Shown: positions 15,347 through 24,210 of the stretch, piece after piece
Layout of the letters: every line of letters starts with the position of its first letter
Position numbering within the stretch: the stretch's first letter is position 1
Origin: an uncultured Oscillospiraceae bacterium
GTDB taxonomy: Bacteria > Bacillota > Clostridia > Oscillospirales > Acutalibacteraceae
DNA length: 34,196 bases
Assembly: GCA_902492895.1 (NCBI GenBank)
Contig: CABUNG010000028.1
Location: forward strand, 1 to 34,196
Direction of reading: 5' to 3'
Made by a program: the position numbers and the translations under genes
Notes under the pieces: generated by a model
Told to the model about the DNA's origin: nothing
The model's database searches: none
Seen by the model: the letters and a program-made list of their open reading frames with translations, nothing else

Positions 15347-16303
15347 TTATCCAACCAGACCCGTCCGTTCGATACTGGTCATGAATTTCCGCTGCAGCAG
15401 GATATAAAACAGCAGCACCGGCAGCAGGACGAGAAAAGTTCCCGCCATGGCCATCCCTTTGGTGAAAACGAATTCGCCTACATTTTCGCCCGCACCGCCC
15501 CCGATGCCCTGGGCCATGCGGTACATGTTCGGCAGCATGGCCGGGAGCAGCTTTTTCGATTGGGAGATGATGTAATACCCCGGCTCCACATAATCGTTCC
15601 AATGCCACACCACCGATAAAATCACCGACACCAGGATGGCCGGCTGGGCCACGGGCAGGGCGATCCGTCCGTATGTATGCAGCCGCCCGCAGCCGTCGAT
15701 AAAGGCCGCTTCCTCGAGTTCTTTGGGCATGCCGAGAAAAATCTGGCGGAAGATGAAAATGAATAGCCCGCCCCGCAGGCCGAACCCGAAAAAAGTCGGG
15801 ACGATCATGGGAAAATAGGAATTGAGCCAGCCGAAATTGCTGTACATCATGAACAGCGGCACGATGATCACCTGGATGGGCACGATCATGGTGAAGATCA
15901 CGACGAGGAACAAAACGTCCAACAGCCGCGAGCGGTACCGTGCGAAGCCATAAGCCACCAGCGAACAGGACACCACGTGCCCCACGGTGCTCAGCACCGT
16001 CACCACAAGGGAATTGAAAAAGTACCGGGGATACACCAGCTCTTTCCAGGCAATCGCAAAGTTCTGCCAATACAGTCCGCTCGGAATCCACTGGATGGTG
16101 ATATCGACGAGATCCTCGGGCGATTTCAGCGCGGTGACGATCATGAACAGAAACGGAAAAAGGAACACATAGGCGATGCAGCACAGACACAGGTACAAAA
16201 ACAGCCGGCCGATGCCGTGAATCCAGAAAGACCCGTTCCGGAGCGTCTGCATACGCGCTTCCAAACGAGAGGGACGCCGAGGATTTGCCGCCGTTCGATT
16301 CAT
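15347..16303 (-). CDS. Carbohydrate ABC transporter permease, MalG type
   Basis: This 318-residue membrane protein has six predicted helices, the EAA loop EEAAFIDGCGR...ALPVAQP and the signature WHWNDYVEPGYYI. AAAGGA lies about 10 bases before the ATG. It pairs with the permease encoded 40 bases upstream and with the giant binding protein 34 bases downstream to form the first CUT1 importer. A longer overlapping frame (15309-16322) lacks membrane segments and is a shadow. Confidence 0.93.
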   Translation of the reverse strand: MNRTAANPRRPSRLEARMQTLRNGSFWIHGIGRLFLYLCLCCIAYVFLFPFLFMIVTALKSPEDLVDITIQWIPSGLYWQNFAIAWKELVYPRYFFNSLVVTVLSTVGHVVSCSLVAYGFARYRSRLLDVLFLVVIFTMIVPIQVIIVPLFMMYSNFGWLNSYFPMIVPTFFGFGLRGGLFIFIFRQIFLGMPKELEEAAFIDGCGRLHTYGRIALPVAQPAILVSVILSVVWHWNDYVEPGYYIISQSKKLLPAMLPNMYRMAQGIGGGAGENVGEFVFTKGMAMAGTFLVLLPVLLFYILLQRKFMTSIERTGLVG

Positions 16304-16343
16304 AAAACGCCTGTCCTTTCACTCATAAGCTCCGCCGCATGTC

Positions 16344-17237
16344 CTACCGCTCGCCCAGCCGGTTGAGAGGACGCAGCACCAGAAAAACGAGGAGGATGAA
16401 CGCGAAAACCGCCATGAAATACAGCCAGCTGATGGTCGCGCCGTATGCATAGTCGCTTTTCTGCGTCAGTTCAAAGATATACTGCACCAAACGGTTATCG
16501 CTGTTTGTAAAGGAATCGATGAGCGTGTAGACCACGTTGAGAAGCAGAACCGGGGAAATCATCGGCAGGGTGATTTTCCAAAAACTCTCCCATTCGGTTG
16601 CCCCTTCCACGGTTGCCGCTTCGTAAAGGGAGGGAGAAATCCCGCAAAGCCCCGAGAGGAACAGCACGGTCTGTACCCCGGACGCCCACAGCACCTGCGT
16701 GATCCGGTTGAGAAATGTCTGCACGACCTGCGTCACCGTCGGCCCCAGATACTCGAGTATGGCGCCCGACGCCTGCACGCCCCGGTCCATGGTATACACC
16801 ACATTGAGCTGGTCGTCCACGCCGCTGCCGAGCAGCTGCTGCATGATGTACCCGGTCCCGAGCAGAACCGGCAGGAAAAAGATGCTTCGGAAGATGCTCT
16901 TTCCCACGATCTTCTTATTGACCATCACCGCGATGATGAGGGAAAACACGATGATGAGCGGCAGATTGATCACCGCGTCCAGAAAAACGCTTCCCAGGCG
17001 GGGCAAAAACTCGATCTCCCAAAGGAACGCCCTTTTATAGTGTTCGAGCCCCACCCATTCCATCTGAAAGCCCTTCATCTGCACCACTTGGCTGAAACTC
17101 AGGCGGACCGTGTTCAAAAAAGGGAAGGCAAAGAACACGCAAAGCCCGATCATCCACGGGGATACAAATAGCAAGCCGGAAAAAAAGTCCTTTTGCCGTA
17201 TGGTCAAACCGGCGGGCTTTTGCCGCACGCGTCTCAT
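16344..17237 (-). CDS. Sugar ABC transporter permease, MalF/LplB type
   Basis: This 297-residue membrane protein has an N-terminal helix (LLFVSPWMIGLCVFFAFPF) and the EAA loop YEAATVEGATEWESFWK followed by LPMISP. Its ATG overlaps the stop of the DUF5696 gene as ATGA, so translation is coupled. It is the first permease of the importer that uses the giant binding protein. The coupling ties transport stoichiometry to the DUF5696 protein. Confidence 0.93.
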   Translation of the reverse strand: MRRVRQKPAGLTIRQKDFFSGLLFVSPWMIGLCVFFAFPFLNTVRLSFSQVVQMKGFQMEWVGLEHYKRAFLWEIEFLPRLGSVFLDAVINLPLIIVFSLIIAVMVNKKIVGKSIFRSIFFLPVLLGTGYIMQQLLGSGVDDQLNVVYTMDRGVQASGAILEYLGPTVTQVVQTFLNRITQVLWASGVQTVLFLSGLCGISPSLYEAATVEGATEWESFWKITLPMISPVLLLNVVYTLIDSFTNSDNRLVQYIFELTQKSDYAYGATISWLYFMAVFAFILLVFLVLRPLNRLGER

Positions 17238-19459
17238 GGCTCCACCTCCACCGTCCGGTAATCTTCGGCCGGTATGGTCAGCCCGTCGATCTCGGCCGTC
17301 TCCCCGCTGTAATTGATGTATATCCTCGATCCGTCCTCATAGGTCACCCGGACCAGCTCATCCTCCAGGCGCACATGTTCGCGGATGGTCAAGCGATAAA
17401 ACGCCCTCAGCCGGCTGTTCCACTCGTTCCAGCTTTCCGCGGCGGCGTCCTTCCATTTGGCATACTGGGACGTGAACAGAAAATGGCCGTCCGTATACTT
17501 CACGTCCTCGGAACTCGCGTGCGTCAGCATGAAATACGGGATGCAGCCGTATTCGATCAGCCGCAGCTTCTGCTTCTTCGCATCGTAAAACAGATTTTCC
17601 GGCTCCTCCGCCGTATAGGGGATGAGGCCGTGCACCACCATCTGGTACAGGGGGATCGTCTCATCCGTCAGGAAATATCCCGAATCCCGGACCGGCACCT
17701 GAAGGAGCGCGTCCACATAGGGAAACACATAGCTGTTTCCGCCCGTTACGGCGCAATATCCCAACGTCTCCTTCGTCTGACGGAGAAACGACTCCCAGAC
17801 TTTCCGGTTCTCCCCGCGGGACAAAACGGCGTTTTCCCGATAATCCGCCAGCAGCTGCTCACCGAATACCTCGAAGCAAAGCCCCCCGGCCCCGCTCTTT
17901 CTTGCTGACGGCAGGAACGCCTCTTCAAAGCGGGACAGCGCCGTCACCGGGCTGAACAGATACCGCGAACCGGCCGCGTCGGTCAGCAGGACGCGGCCCC
18001 TGGTATACACACAGTCCCGCCGCTTGGTAAAGCCTCCGTTCGTCTCGTCGGCGTCGACCAGATTGTTCTGCAGCGTCAGGGGAATCCCCTTCTCCCCGGC
18101 ATAGGCGTTCAGTTCCGCGAGAGCTTTGTCTCCGCCCAGTTTCGAAGCCGGAGGAAATCCCTGGGGATAGGCGCCGTAACCGCTCTTCTGCCATCCGGCC
18201 AAATTGACTCGCAGAGCGGTGATTCCCTCTCCCGTCAGGTCCTCCAGCATATCCTGCGCCTGCCGGAAGGTACACATGGTGACAAACCGGTCGGCCAGCA
18301 TGGACGTCTCGGTGGCTCCCATGAGCAGATCCAGCTGCAAGGGAACCGCATCGTCCTTCCCGATCCGCCGGGCAATGCCGCCCGAGCGCAGCAGATGTTC
18401 CCGGTAGCGGCCGGCCATCTCGCTGTACCCGCCCCCCGGCAAAAACGCGTACGAGACGGTGCGGTCCCCCTGCACCAGCTCCTCGTCGATTTTCGTCACC
18501 TGGACGGTGCCGCTCTCCATACTGGGTTTGACGCTCGAGTAGGTGCGGCGGTATGTAAAGGTGTTGTAGATGCGGTCATAGGCGACGTTCAGGCCGTTCG
18601 GATACACCTCCACGGTGGATTCGCAGGCCTCATCCTCTACCATGGCCACAAACGCTTCCCCGTCCCGCTGCACGCCGAAAATGGGCAGCATCGCGGTTTT
18701 AACGCCCTGTTCCCTATCGGTCTGCCTGGTGTCCAGGTCGAGAATACGGCTGCCGTAAATATCGAGTTTCAGCGCACTTCCGCCCATTCTCTCCCGTCCT
18801 GTAAACCGATGGAGCGCTCCGCTCCCGTCCGGGTACACCGCATAACCGTCCGCCTCCGGTGAGGCGCCAAAAAACGGCAAAACCGATATCGACACCAATT
18901 TGTTGTTTTTCTGTTCCCGGATGCTGTCCTGCGGTATCCGCACGATCAGCCGGTCCTCCTCCAGCGTCAGTTCGACCGCGAGACGGATCCCAAGCTTTGA
19001 AAAGACATATTGCAGGCGGATGCCGTTGTCCAGAGCCGTCTCGGTGATCTTCGACTCCTCCCGCGCGGCGTTGGTGTTGCTGGTAGAGGCCTTGGCGCTC
19101 TTATCCAGGTTGGTGTATGAGAAGGTGAACAGCGAGGTCATATTGCCCAGCCAAAAATCGTTGACATCGCCGGATATCCGTTCCGTGTCCACGCTGCTGT
19201 TCCACCGATAGCCGCTGCGTTTGTCCAAAATCGCGATGGAACCGGCCGTCCCGTCATATTGGAGTTCGAGCTGATCGGTCCTGGCCACCGTGTGCAGTCC
19301 GTTCTGGACGGCTTCTCCGTCCGGCGCATCCGGCAAGGCCGTATCGGGACCGGCCAAGGCGGACAGATACAGGGTGCAGCCGGCCGCAGCCGCGCACAGC
19401 GCGGCCGTCAACCGCCGCAGGGGTCTGGACCCCGAACTCCCCGTTTTGCGTATGTTCAT
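17234..19459 (-). CDS. DUF5696-type secreted protein, putative glycoside hydrolase
   Basis: This protein of about 741 residues has an N-terminal export signal (hydrophobic core, LSALAG). An N-terminal beta-rich domain contains LQYDGTAGSIAILDKRSGYRWNSS. The second half reads like a TIM barrel, with LRVNLAGWQKSGYGAYP, IPLTLQNNLV, GLCFEVFGEQLLADY and YFMLTHASSEDVKY. The family has no established function that I know. A supersandwich plus barrel layout is typical of glycosidases, so I infer glycan cleavage at the cell surface. E in CFEVFGE is one candidate acid residue. ATG 19459 has GGGAGG 9 bases upstream; 24 extra codons of open frame upstream lack a signal. It follows the NHL and YIP1 genes and is coupled to the permeases, a gene order that I recall from other Bacillota. 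Confidence 0.82.
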   Translation of the reverse strand: MNIRKTGSSGSRPLRRLTAALCAAAAGCTLYLSALAGPDTALPDAPDGEAVQNGLHTVARTDQLELQYDGTAGSIAILDKRSGYRWNSSVDTERISGDVNDFWLGNMTSLFTFSYTNLDKSAKASTSNTNAAREESKITETALDNGIRLQYVFSKLGIRLAVELTLEEDRLIVRIPQDSIREQKNNKLVSISVLPFFGASPEADGYAVYPDGSGALHRFTGRERMGGSALKLDIYGSRILDLDTRQTDREQGVKTAMLPIFGVQRDGEAFVAMVEDEACESTVEVYPNGLNVAYDRIYNTFTYRRTYSSVKPSMESGTVQVTKIDEELVQGDRTVSYAFLPGGGYSEMAGRYREHLLRSGGIARRIGKDDAVPLQLDLLMGATETSMLADRFVTMCTFRQAQDMLEDLTGEGITALRVNLAGWQKSGYGAYPQGFPPASKLGGDKALAELNAYAGEKGIPLTLQNNLVDADETNGGFTKRRDCVYTRGRVLLTDAAGSRYLFSPVTALSRFEEAFLPSARKSGAGGLCFEVFGEQLLADYRENAVLSRGENRKVWESFLRQTKETLGYCAVTGGNSYVFPYVDALLQVPVRDSGYFLTDETIPLYQMVVHGLIPYTAEEPENLFYDAKKQKLRLIEYGCIPYFMLTHASSEDVKYTDGHFLFTSQYAKWKDAAAESWNEWNSRLRAFYRLTIREHVRLEDELVRVTYEDGSRIYINYSGETAEIDGLTIPAEDYRTVEVEP

Positions 19460-19476
19460 TGTTTCATGCCTCCCGC

Positions 19477-20100
19477 CTAGCCGGCAACCGACATCCGCAC
19501 CTCGGTAAAGAGTCCGGTCACAAATGTCCACAAATTATTGAATAAGGATACAAACAGCACCAGAATGGCGCAGACCACCGCCATACAGAACAAGATGAGT
19601 AAGACGATGCCCACGGTCTGCCCCAGTGTGTAATTGTTCAGGGTTTTGACGCTCAAGATTAGTAAAAAACCGATCCACAGAAGCAGCAGATTTTGAAGCC
19701 CTGTGTAAAGTCCCTGTTCCCCCAGGGACAACACCTGCGACAGAAGGGAGAGCGGCAGGGTGAAAAGCAGATACGGCATGGTGCAGTATGCTGTGGAAAG
19801 AAAAATTTCTTTCAAGGTAGATTCTCCGCCCAAAATGGAGGTCACGGCGAAATTTGATGCCGTGAAGATCAGCAGGGGCAGCAGGATCTTTCCTATCTCG
19901 ATCCACACGCTCGCATCCCGCAGCCTCAGCGTTTCCATCGGATAATGCACGGTGAACAGATAGGCGAAACGCACCAGAATCAGGAGCAGCACAATGCCGA
20001 CTCCGGCCGCGATTCTGGCGGTTTTCCGGTGACGCTTGATGTCGGTAAAGCTCTCCAGCGGATGGAACAGCATCCGCAGAGACAAACGAAAATAGTTCAT
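19477..20100 (-). CDS. YIP1-family integral membrane protein
   Basis: This 207-residue protein has a short cytoplasmic start (MNYFRLSLRMLFHPLESFTDIKR, broken as MNYFRLSLRMLF then HPLESFTDIKR), which is the usual opening of bacterial YIP1 proteins, and about five hydrophobic segments. The role of the family in bacteria is unknown; a scaffold for neighbouring secreted proteins is plausible. The ATG overlaps the stop of the NHL gene as ATGA, with AGGAGG upstream, so translation is coupled. The DUF5696 start is 17 bases past its stop. The trio therefore behaves as a unit. Confidence 0.85.
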   Translation of the reverse strand: MNYFRLSLRMLFHPLESFTDIKRHRKTARIAAGVGIVLLLILVRFAYLFTVHYPMETLRLRDASVWIEIGKILLPLLIFTASNFAVTSILGGESTLKEIFLSTAYCTMPYLLFTLPLSLLSQVLSLGEQGLYTGLQNLLLLWIGFLLILSVKTLNNYTLGQTVGIVLLILFCMAVVCAILVLFVSLFNNLWTFVTGLFTEVRMSVAG

Positions 20101-21521
20101 GAGCGCCTCCTGATCGGGCGGCCGTCCGCTATCCTCCGGCAGAGCAGGAACAGGCCGGTGAGCCCGGCGGCCAGGGCGGCTATTCCCGCGACACACCATC
20201 CAAAATGGCTGCGGAACCACATGTGCCGATAGGCTGAAAAAGCGTTGGAATATCCCGCCGCATTGTCCGCCAGCTTGTATTCCGCCATGGCGGCTTCCCA
20301 CTGCTCTTCTTTGTAAAAAGCGTTGCCCATCCCCGTGTGGGCCAGAATATAGGTTTCATCCATCTGCAGGATCTCCTCCCACAGCTGTCTCGACTCATCA
20401 TAGCGGCCGGCGCTGTATGCGGCGGAGGCCTGATGGACGTTCCGGATAAAGGCGGTCGGCTCCATCACCTGAATATGGTTGCGGGCGGAATCGAGCACAT
20501 ACAAAGCCCCGTTTCCGTCCACAGCGATGCTCACCGGAACCTGAAACGTTCCCTTGACGCTGCCAAGCCCCCCAAACACGGCCAGCAGATCCCCCTCCTG
20601 GCTGTACTGATAGATTTTGCCGTTTGCCTTGTCCAGGGCACTGATGATCCCGTTCGCATCCACCGCCAAATCGGTGAAATTGGGGTTTTGCAGGCGGCCG
20701 TCGGCATCGAGGCTCTTTTCCCCGTATCGTCCGGATGGATAGATATTGGTGCCGACCGACGAGATTTTCATGATCTGGTCCCGGTTCGCCCCTGGAACGG
20801 TGGCATAGATCATTCCGTCCCGATCGATGACAAAATTGGAATAGGAGACGGCCTGCTGTTTCCGGATGCGTTCCCGCTGCGTCTCGGAGGCGAACATCCG
20901 GATCAAAACGCGTCCCAGGTCAAAATCCACCTGTGTAGCGCCGACATACCCCCGAAACTGGCCGCCTGCGTCCATCGTGAAAAAGGCGTTCCGCTTGAGC
21001 ACCGTCAGATAGCCGATCTTGTTGACGTATACCTTCTGCGGTTCAAACACAAAATCCTGTCCCAGGATATCCGATTCCGGATTGCCGAATTCCTCCACGA
21101 ACGCGCCGTCCGGCGCCAGATGGAGCACCCGCCGGTTTCCGGTGTCGGCGACGAAGAGATCGCCGTCCGCATCCACATAAACGCCGTTCGGCTCCTTCAT
21201 CGGCCGGTCCTCCGGCCCGGTATAGACCTGCAGCAGCGTCCCCGACAAATCCAGCTTGAGCACGCGGTGGTTGCCCGTATCCGCGACATACAGATGGTTC
21301 TGCGCGTCGATGAACAGATCCTGCGCGTTTTTCAGCGACCCCGCAGACGAAAATTCCTGCATCACCTGCCGAAAGGTATAGGAGACCGGAATACGGATCT
21401 CGGTTCCGGATGCGTCCAGTATGTAATCGGTTTTGACATGGGCGGACGCCGTCATGGGCATCCCCAGCAGCAGGCCCGCGGCCAGAAGCAGCAGACCCAG
21501 TTTTTGCACGCATGCGCGCAT
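20097..21521 (-). CDS. Membrane-anchored NHL-repeat beta-propeller protein with TPR segment
   Basis: This 474-residue protein has a signal peptide (LGMPMTASAH). At least four NHL repeats follow, such as LFIDAQNHLYVADTGNHRV, VYVDADGDLFVADTGNRRV and IAVDGNGALYVLDSARNHI, predicting a six-bladed propeller. A TPR-like segment (about 370-425, AYSAGRYDESRQLWEEILQ) follows, then a C-terminal membrane helix (AGIAALAAGLTGLFLL) and a basic tail. It should sit on the outside of the membrane and bind a partner protein or glycan. GGAGG lies 9 bases before ATG 21521. It is the first of the coupled NHL-YIP1-DUF5696 trio. Confidence 0.87.
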   Translation of the reverse strand: MRACVQKLGLLLLAAGLLLGMPMTASAHVKTDYILDASGTEIRIPVSYTFRQVMQEFSSAGSLKNAQDLFIDAQNHLYVADTGNHRVLKLDLSGTLLQVYTGPEDRPMKEPNGVYVDADGDLFVADTGNRRVLHLAPDGAFVEEFGNPESDILGQDFVFEPQKVYVNKIGYLTVLKRNAFFTMDAGGQFRGYVGATQVDFDLGRVLIRMFASETQRERIRKQQAVSYSNFVIDRDGMIYATVPGANRDQIMKISSVGTNIYPSGRYGEKSLDADGRLQNPNFTDLAVDANGIISALDKANGKIYQYSQEGDLLAVFGGLGSVKGTFQVPVSIAVDGNGALYVLDSARNHIQVMEPTAFIRNVHQASAAYSAGRYDESRQLWEEILQMDETYILAHTGMGNAFYKEEQWEAAMAEYKLADNAAGYSNAFSAYRHMWFRSHFGWCVAGIAALAAGLTGLFLLCRRIADGRPIRRRS

Positions 21522-21552
21522 GTACGGTGTCCTCCTTACCAGGATGTGCCGT

Positions 21553-23130
21553 TCAGCGAACGGCTAAATCCGCCACCAGCAGCCGGATATTCTCACCCGC
21601 TTCCAGTGTCACATCGATCGCGTTGGATCCTTCTCGCAGCAGCGGTCGGGGAACCGTCCAGCCCCGCAGGGTCGTTTCATCCCCGAGCAGAGGCGTATAA
21701 GGGCTTGGATACGGTTCCCGGATGTCCTCCGCTGCCGTCAGCACCGTGCCGTTGAAGGCAACCGTGAGGGACTGGCCGTTCAGGGCGTCTTCCGTCTGCA
21801 AACGCAGACGGGCGTCGGTGCTCCATCCGTTTATCGGTGGGGCGAGATCGAGCGGGATACGGTGGGTTTCCCCCGCCTCCAGCGTATGGGGCAGGCTGGT
21901 CGGCACGCTCTGAATCACGCCGTTCCAGGAATGCCAGCCGGGCGTGAGGATATAGTGCTGGGGCTGTTTGGCAAGCCAGGCGGGATCCCCCAGCCGCGGC
22001 AGCACATGAAACGGCGGTTCGTGGAAGGGGCCCCGCCCCTCGCTGCCGTGCTGCCGGTAATACACGAAATTGAACAGACTGATTCCTTGGGCGCCCTGCG
22101 CATAGGCCAGGTGCGCCGTGGTGTAAAATTCTTCGTCCGTTACTCTCCGGAAAGTGAAATTGTCATACGCGCCGGCTTTGACGGCTTTACCGGAATACAG
22201 ACAGTGGCACAGCTCCAGATAGACAGCCGTATCGGGCAGAAGGGCTTTGATTTTCGCAAAGTCGGTATCCTGTTCGGTAAAATAATGATCGGAGACATTG
22301 ACGATGTCCACCCCGGCCTCTGCCATGGCTTTCACGTCCACCCCGATATCGTCGAGCATAGACAGAAAACACGGGATCCGCACGCTCAGATACCGGTACC
22401 GGCCATTTCGGCGGGTGCGGTCGAGCAGCTCCCGGACTCGCCGGACAAAATCCGTCATGATGGAGCGCCGCTCTTCGAGCGTGGTTTCCTCCACCCGAAA
22501 AAAACGGGGATGGCGCTGAAAATCCAGTTCATAACCGTCGAGATCGTAATTTTCGCATTGCTCCTCGATCATCCGGAACATCTGCTCCCGCACCTCGGGA
22601 TAGATCCAGTTGCAGTTGCGCTGGTACCAGTCCCGCTTGTCGGTTCCCAGGCGGTATTCGGGATGCTCCACGTAAAACCGGCTGATGCAGTGGATGCCCC
22701 GCCGGTTGCCCGGTTCATCCGCAAATTCGATAAAATGGGAATCGTTAAGACGGATGGACACAAACGCCGCCTGCCCGAATTCCCTGCAGGCCTCGATGAA
22801 ATCCTGCAGGATATCCCCGCCCTCCAGCAGGTACCGGTGATACCCCGACACGTCAAAGGCCTTGTCATCCAGCGGCACACCATAATGCTCACTCCACCAT
22901 CTGTGGTGTTCCTCGATGGGATACATCCGGCTTTTGTGCCACGGCACCCGTCCGGTGCATAGCTGGATCAGATGGGCATCCACCTTTCCCGCGACTTCTT
23001 TCACCGTCTCCCGGAGCATCTCGGGCCGGAACGGCTCACCGGGTGAGGAATGGTAGGGGCTGACGCAGGTGGTGATGTTGGTGGTGTCGTTACTGTAAAG
23101 AACCCGATACGGCACGGAAGGGCGGTTCAC
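21553..23130 (-). CDS. GHL10-like TIM-barrel protein without signal peptide, putative cytoplasmic glycosidase
   Basis: This protein of about 525 residues starts at GTG 23130, preceded by GAGAGGA; the open frame runs 37 codons further but overlaps the intergenic spacer and kinase stop. It begins directly with the barrel (YRVLYSNDTTNI). YDLDGYELDFQRHP matches the acidic DG-x-x-LD motif of COG1649/GHL10-type hydrolases, and YLELCH gives a further candidate acid. A C-terminal beta-sandwich (about 410-525) ends in VADLAVR. It is a clear paralogue of the secreted lipoprotein at 26111-27853, sharing SVRIP, YAQGA-GISLFNF and the ending DLAVR. With no export signal it should act in the cytoplasm on imported oligosaccharides. 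Its substrate is unknown. Confidence 0.8.
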   Translation of the reverse strand: MNRPSVPYRVLYSNDTTNITTCVSPYHSSPGEPFRPEMLRETVKEVAGKVDAHLIQLCTGRVPWHKSRMYPIEEHHRWWSEHYGVPLDDKAFDVSGYHRYLLEGGDILQDFIEACREFGQAAFVSIRLNDSHFIEFADEPGNRRGIHCISRFYVEHPEYRLGTDKRDWYQRNCNWIYPEVREQMFRMIEEQCENYDLDGYELDFQRHPRFFRVEETTLEERRSIMTDFVRRVRELLDRTRRNGRYRYLSVRIPCFLSMLDDIGVDVKAMAEAGVDIVNVSDHYFTEQDTDFAKIKALLPDTAVYLELCHCLYSGKAVKAGAYDNFTFRRVTDEEFYTTAHLAYAQGAQGISLFNFVYYRQHGSEGRGPFHEPPFHVLPRLGDPAWLAKQPQHYILTPGWHSWNGVIQSVPTSLPHTLEAGETHRIPLDLAPPINGWSTDARLRLQTEDALNGQSLTVAFNGTVLTAAEDIREPYPSPYTPLLGDETTLRGWTVPRPLLREGSNAIDVTLEAGENIRLLVADLAVR

Positions 23131-23162
23131 GGCGGCACATCCTCTCTCTGTGTTGGGGTTGG

Positions 23163-24185
23163 TCAGCGGCGGACGCGGCCAGAGCCGTCCCCCGCTGCGA
23201 GAAGCTCGATTTCCTCCCGGCTGGCGAGGTTGACATCCCATTCCATCGTCTGCTTGAGGCAGGAAGCCGCCGCCGCATATTCGATGGTTTTCTGGGGATC
23301 AAACCCGCTGCCGATTCCAAACAGCAGACCCGCGCTGAAGGAATCCCCGCCCCCCACGCGGTCCACCAGATGAACCGCATAGGTACGCGAAAAATAGGAC
23401 ATCCCCCCCGTATACAGCATCGCGCCCCAGTCGTTGTCCGACGCGCTGATGCTGCGGCGCAGGGTAATGGCGACCGTTTTCACCCCGTAGCGGCTTTCGA
23501 TCTGCTGTGCGACCTGCACATAGCCGTCCCGGTCCAGCTGTCCTTTCGTCACGTCGGTGTTTGCCGCCCGGATGCCGAAAACCTTTTCCGCGTCCTCCTC
23601 GTTGGCTATGAGGACATCGACATACGGCATCAGCCGCTCCATCACCTCTTTGGCCCGCTCCGGAGTCCAGAGATTCCGGCGGTAATTGAGGTCGCAGCTG
23701 ACGAGCACCCCCCGCTCTTTGGCTCGCTGGCATGCCTGCAAACAGATATCCGGCAGCGCATCGCCCAGCGCCGGCGTGATGCCAGTGAAATGGAACAGTT
23801 CCGCCCCGGTAAGCAAGGTATCCCAATCGAAATCCGACGCCGAAGCCGTGGCAAACGCGGTATGTCCCCGGTCATAGACCACGCGGGAAGGGCGCTGAGA
23901 CGCGCCTTTTTCCACGTATAGAAGGCCTATCCGCTCCCCGCCCATGACAACGTGGGCGGTCCCGACCCCCAGCTTATGAAGCGCCGCCAGTCCGCACCGG
24001 GCGATCTCGTTGTCGGGCAGACGGGTGACAAACGAGGTCTCCATCCCCATCATCGCCAGGGACACGCACACATTGGCCTCCGCGCCTGTATAATTGACCT
24101 CGAATTGTCCGGCCTGCAAAAACCGGAGATAGCCCGGAGGATTGAGCCGTACCAAAAAATCGCCAAATCCCACCATTTTTTTCAT
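23163..24185 (-). CDS. kdgK: PfkB-family sugar kinase, probable 2-keto-3-deoxygluconate kinase
   Basis: This 340-residue cytoplasmic kinase has the ribokinase-like fold. The substrate-end motif is NYTGAEANVCVSLAMMG and the C-terminal PfkB signature is DRVGGGDSFSAGL, whose Asp is the catalytic base. KDG kinase forms KDPG, which the aldolase encoded 25 bases upstream would split. That pairing is why KDG is preferred over fructose or ribose. The segment around RSISASDNDWGAM is typical of KdgK-like members. AAAGGA precedes the ATG. Confidence 0.87.
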   Translation of the reverse strand: MKKMVGFGDFLVRLNPPGYLRFLQAGQFEVNYTGAEANVCVSLAMMGMETSFVTRLPDNEIARCGLAALHKLGVGTAHVVMGGERIGLLYVEKGASQRPSRVVYDRGHTAFATASASDFDWDTLLTGAELFHFTGITPALGDALPDICLQACQRAKERGVLVSCDLNYRRNLWTPERAKEVMERLMPYVDVLIANEEDAEKVFGIRAANTDVTKGQLDRDGYVQVAQQIESRYGVKTVAITLRRSISASDNDWGAMLYTGGMSYFSRTYAVHLVDRVGGGDSFSAGLLFGIGSGFDPQKTIEYAAAASCLKQTMEWDVNLASREEIELLAAGDGSGRVRR

Positions 24186-24210
24186 ATCGGCCGGTCCTTT
24201 CCGAGAAACC

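Noticed and set aside
14002..15384. 460-codon plus-strand frame opposite the giant binding protein
   Set aside because: Antisense to clear duplicated domains and a signal peptide; no start signal or family.
15309..16322. 337-codon minus-strand frame overlapping the MalG-type permease
   Set aside because: The alternative frame lacks membrane helices and is Arg/His-rich, while the true frame has the EAA loop and a ribosome-binding site.
20337..21755. 472-codon plus-strand open frame opposite the NHL gene
   Set aside because: The minus strand shows clear NHL repeats and a signal peptide; the plus frame has no domain and runs into the next gene.
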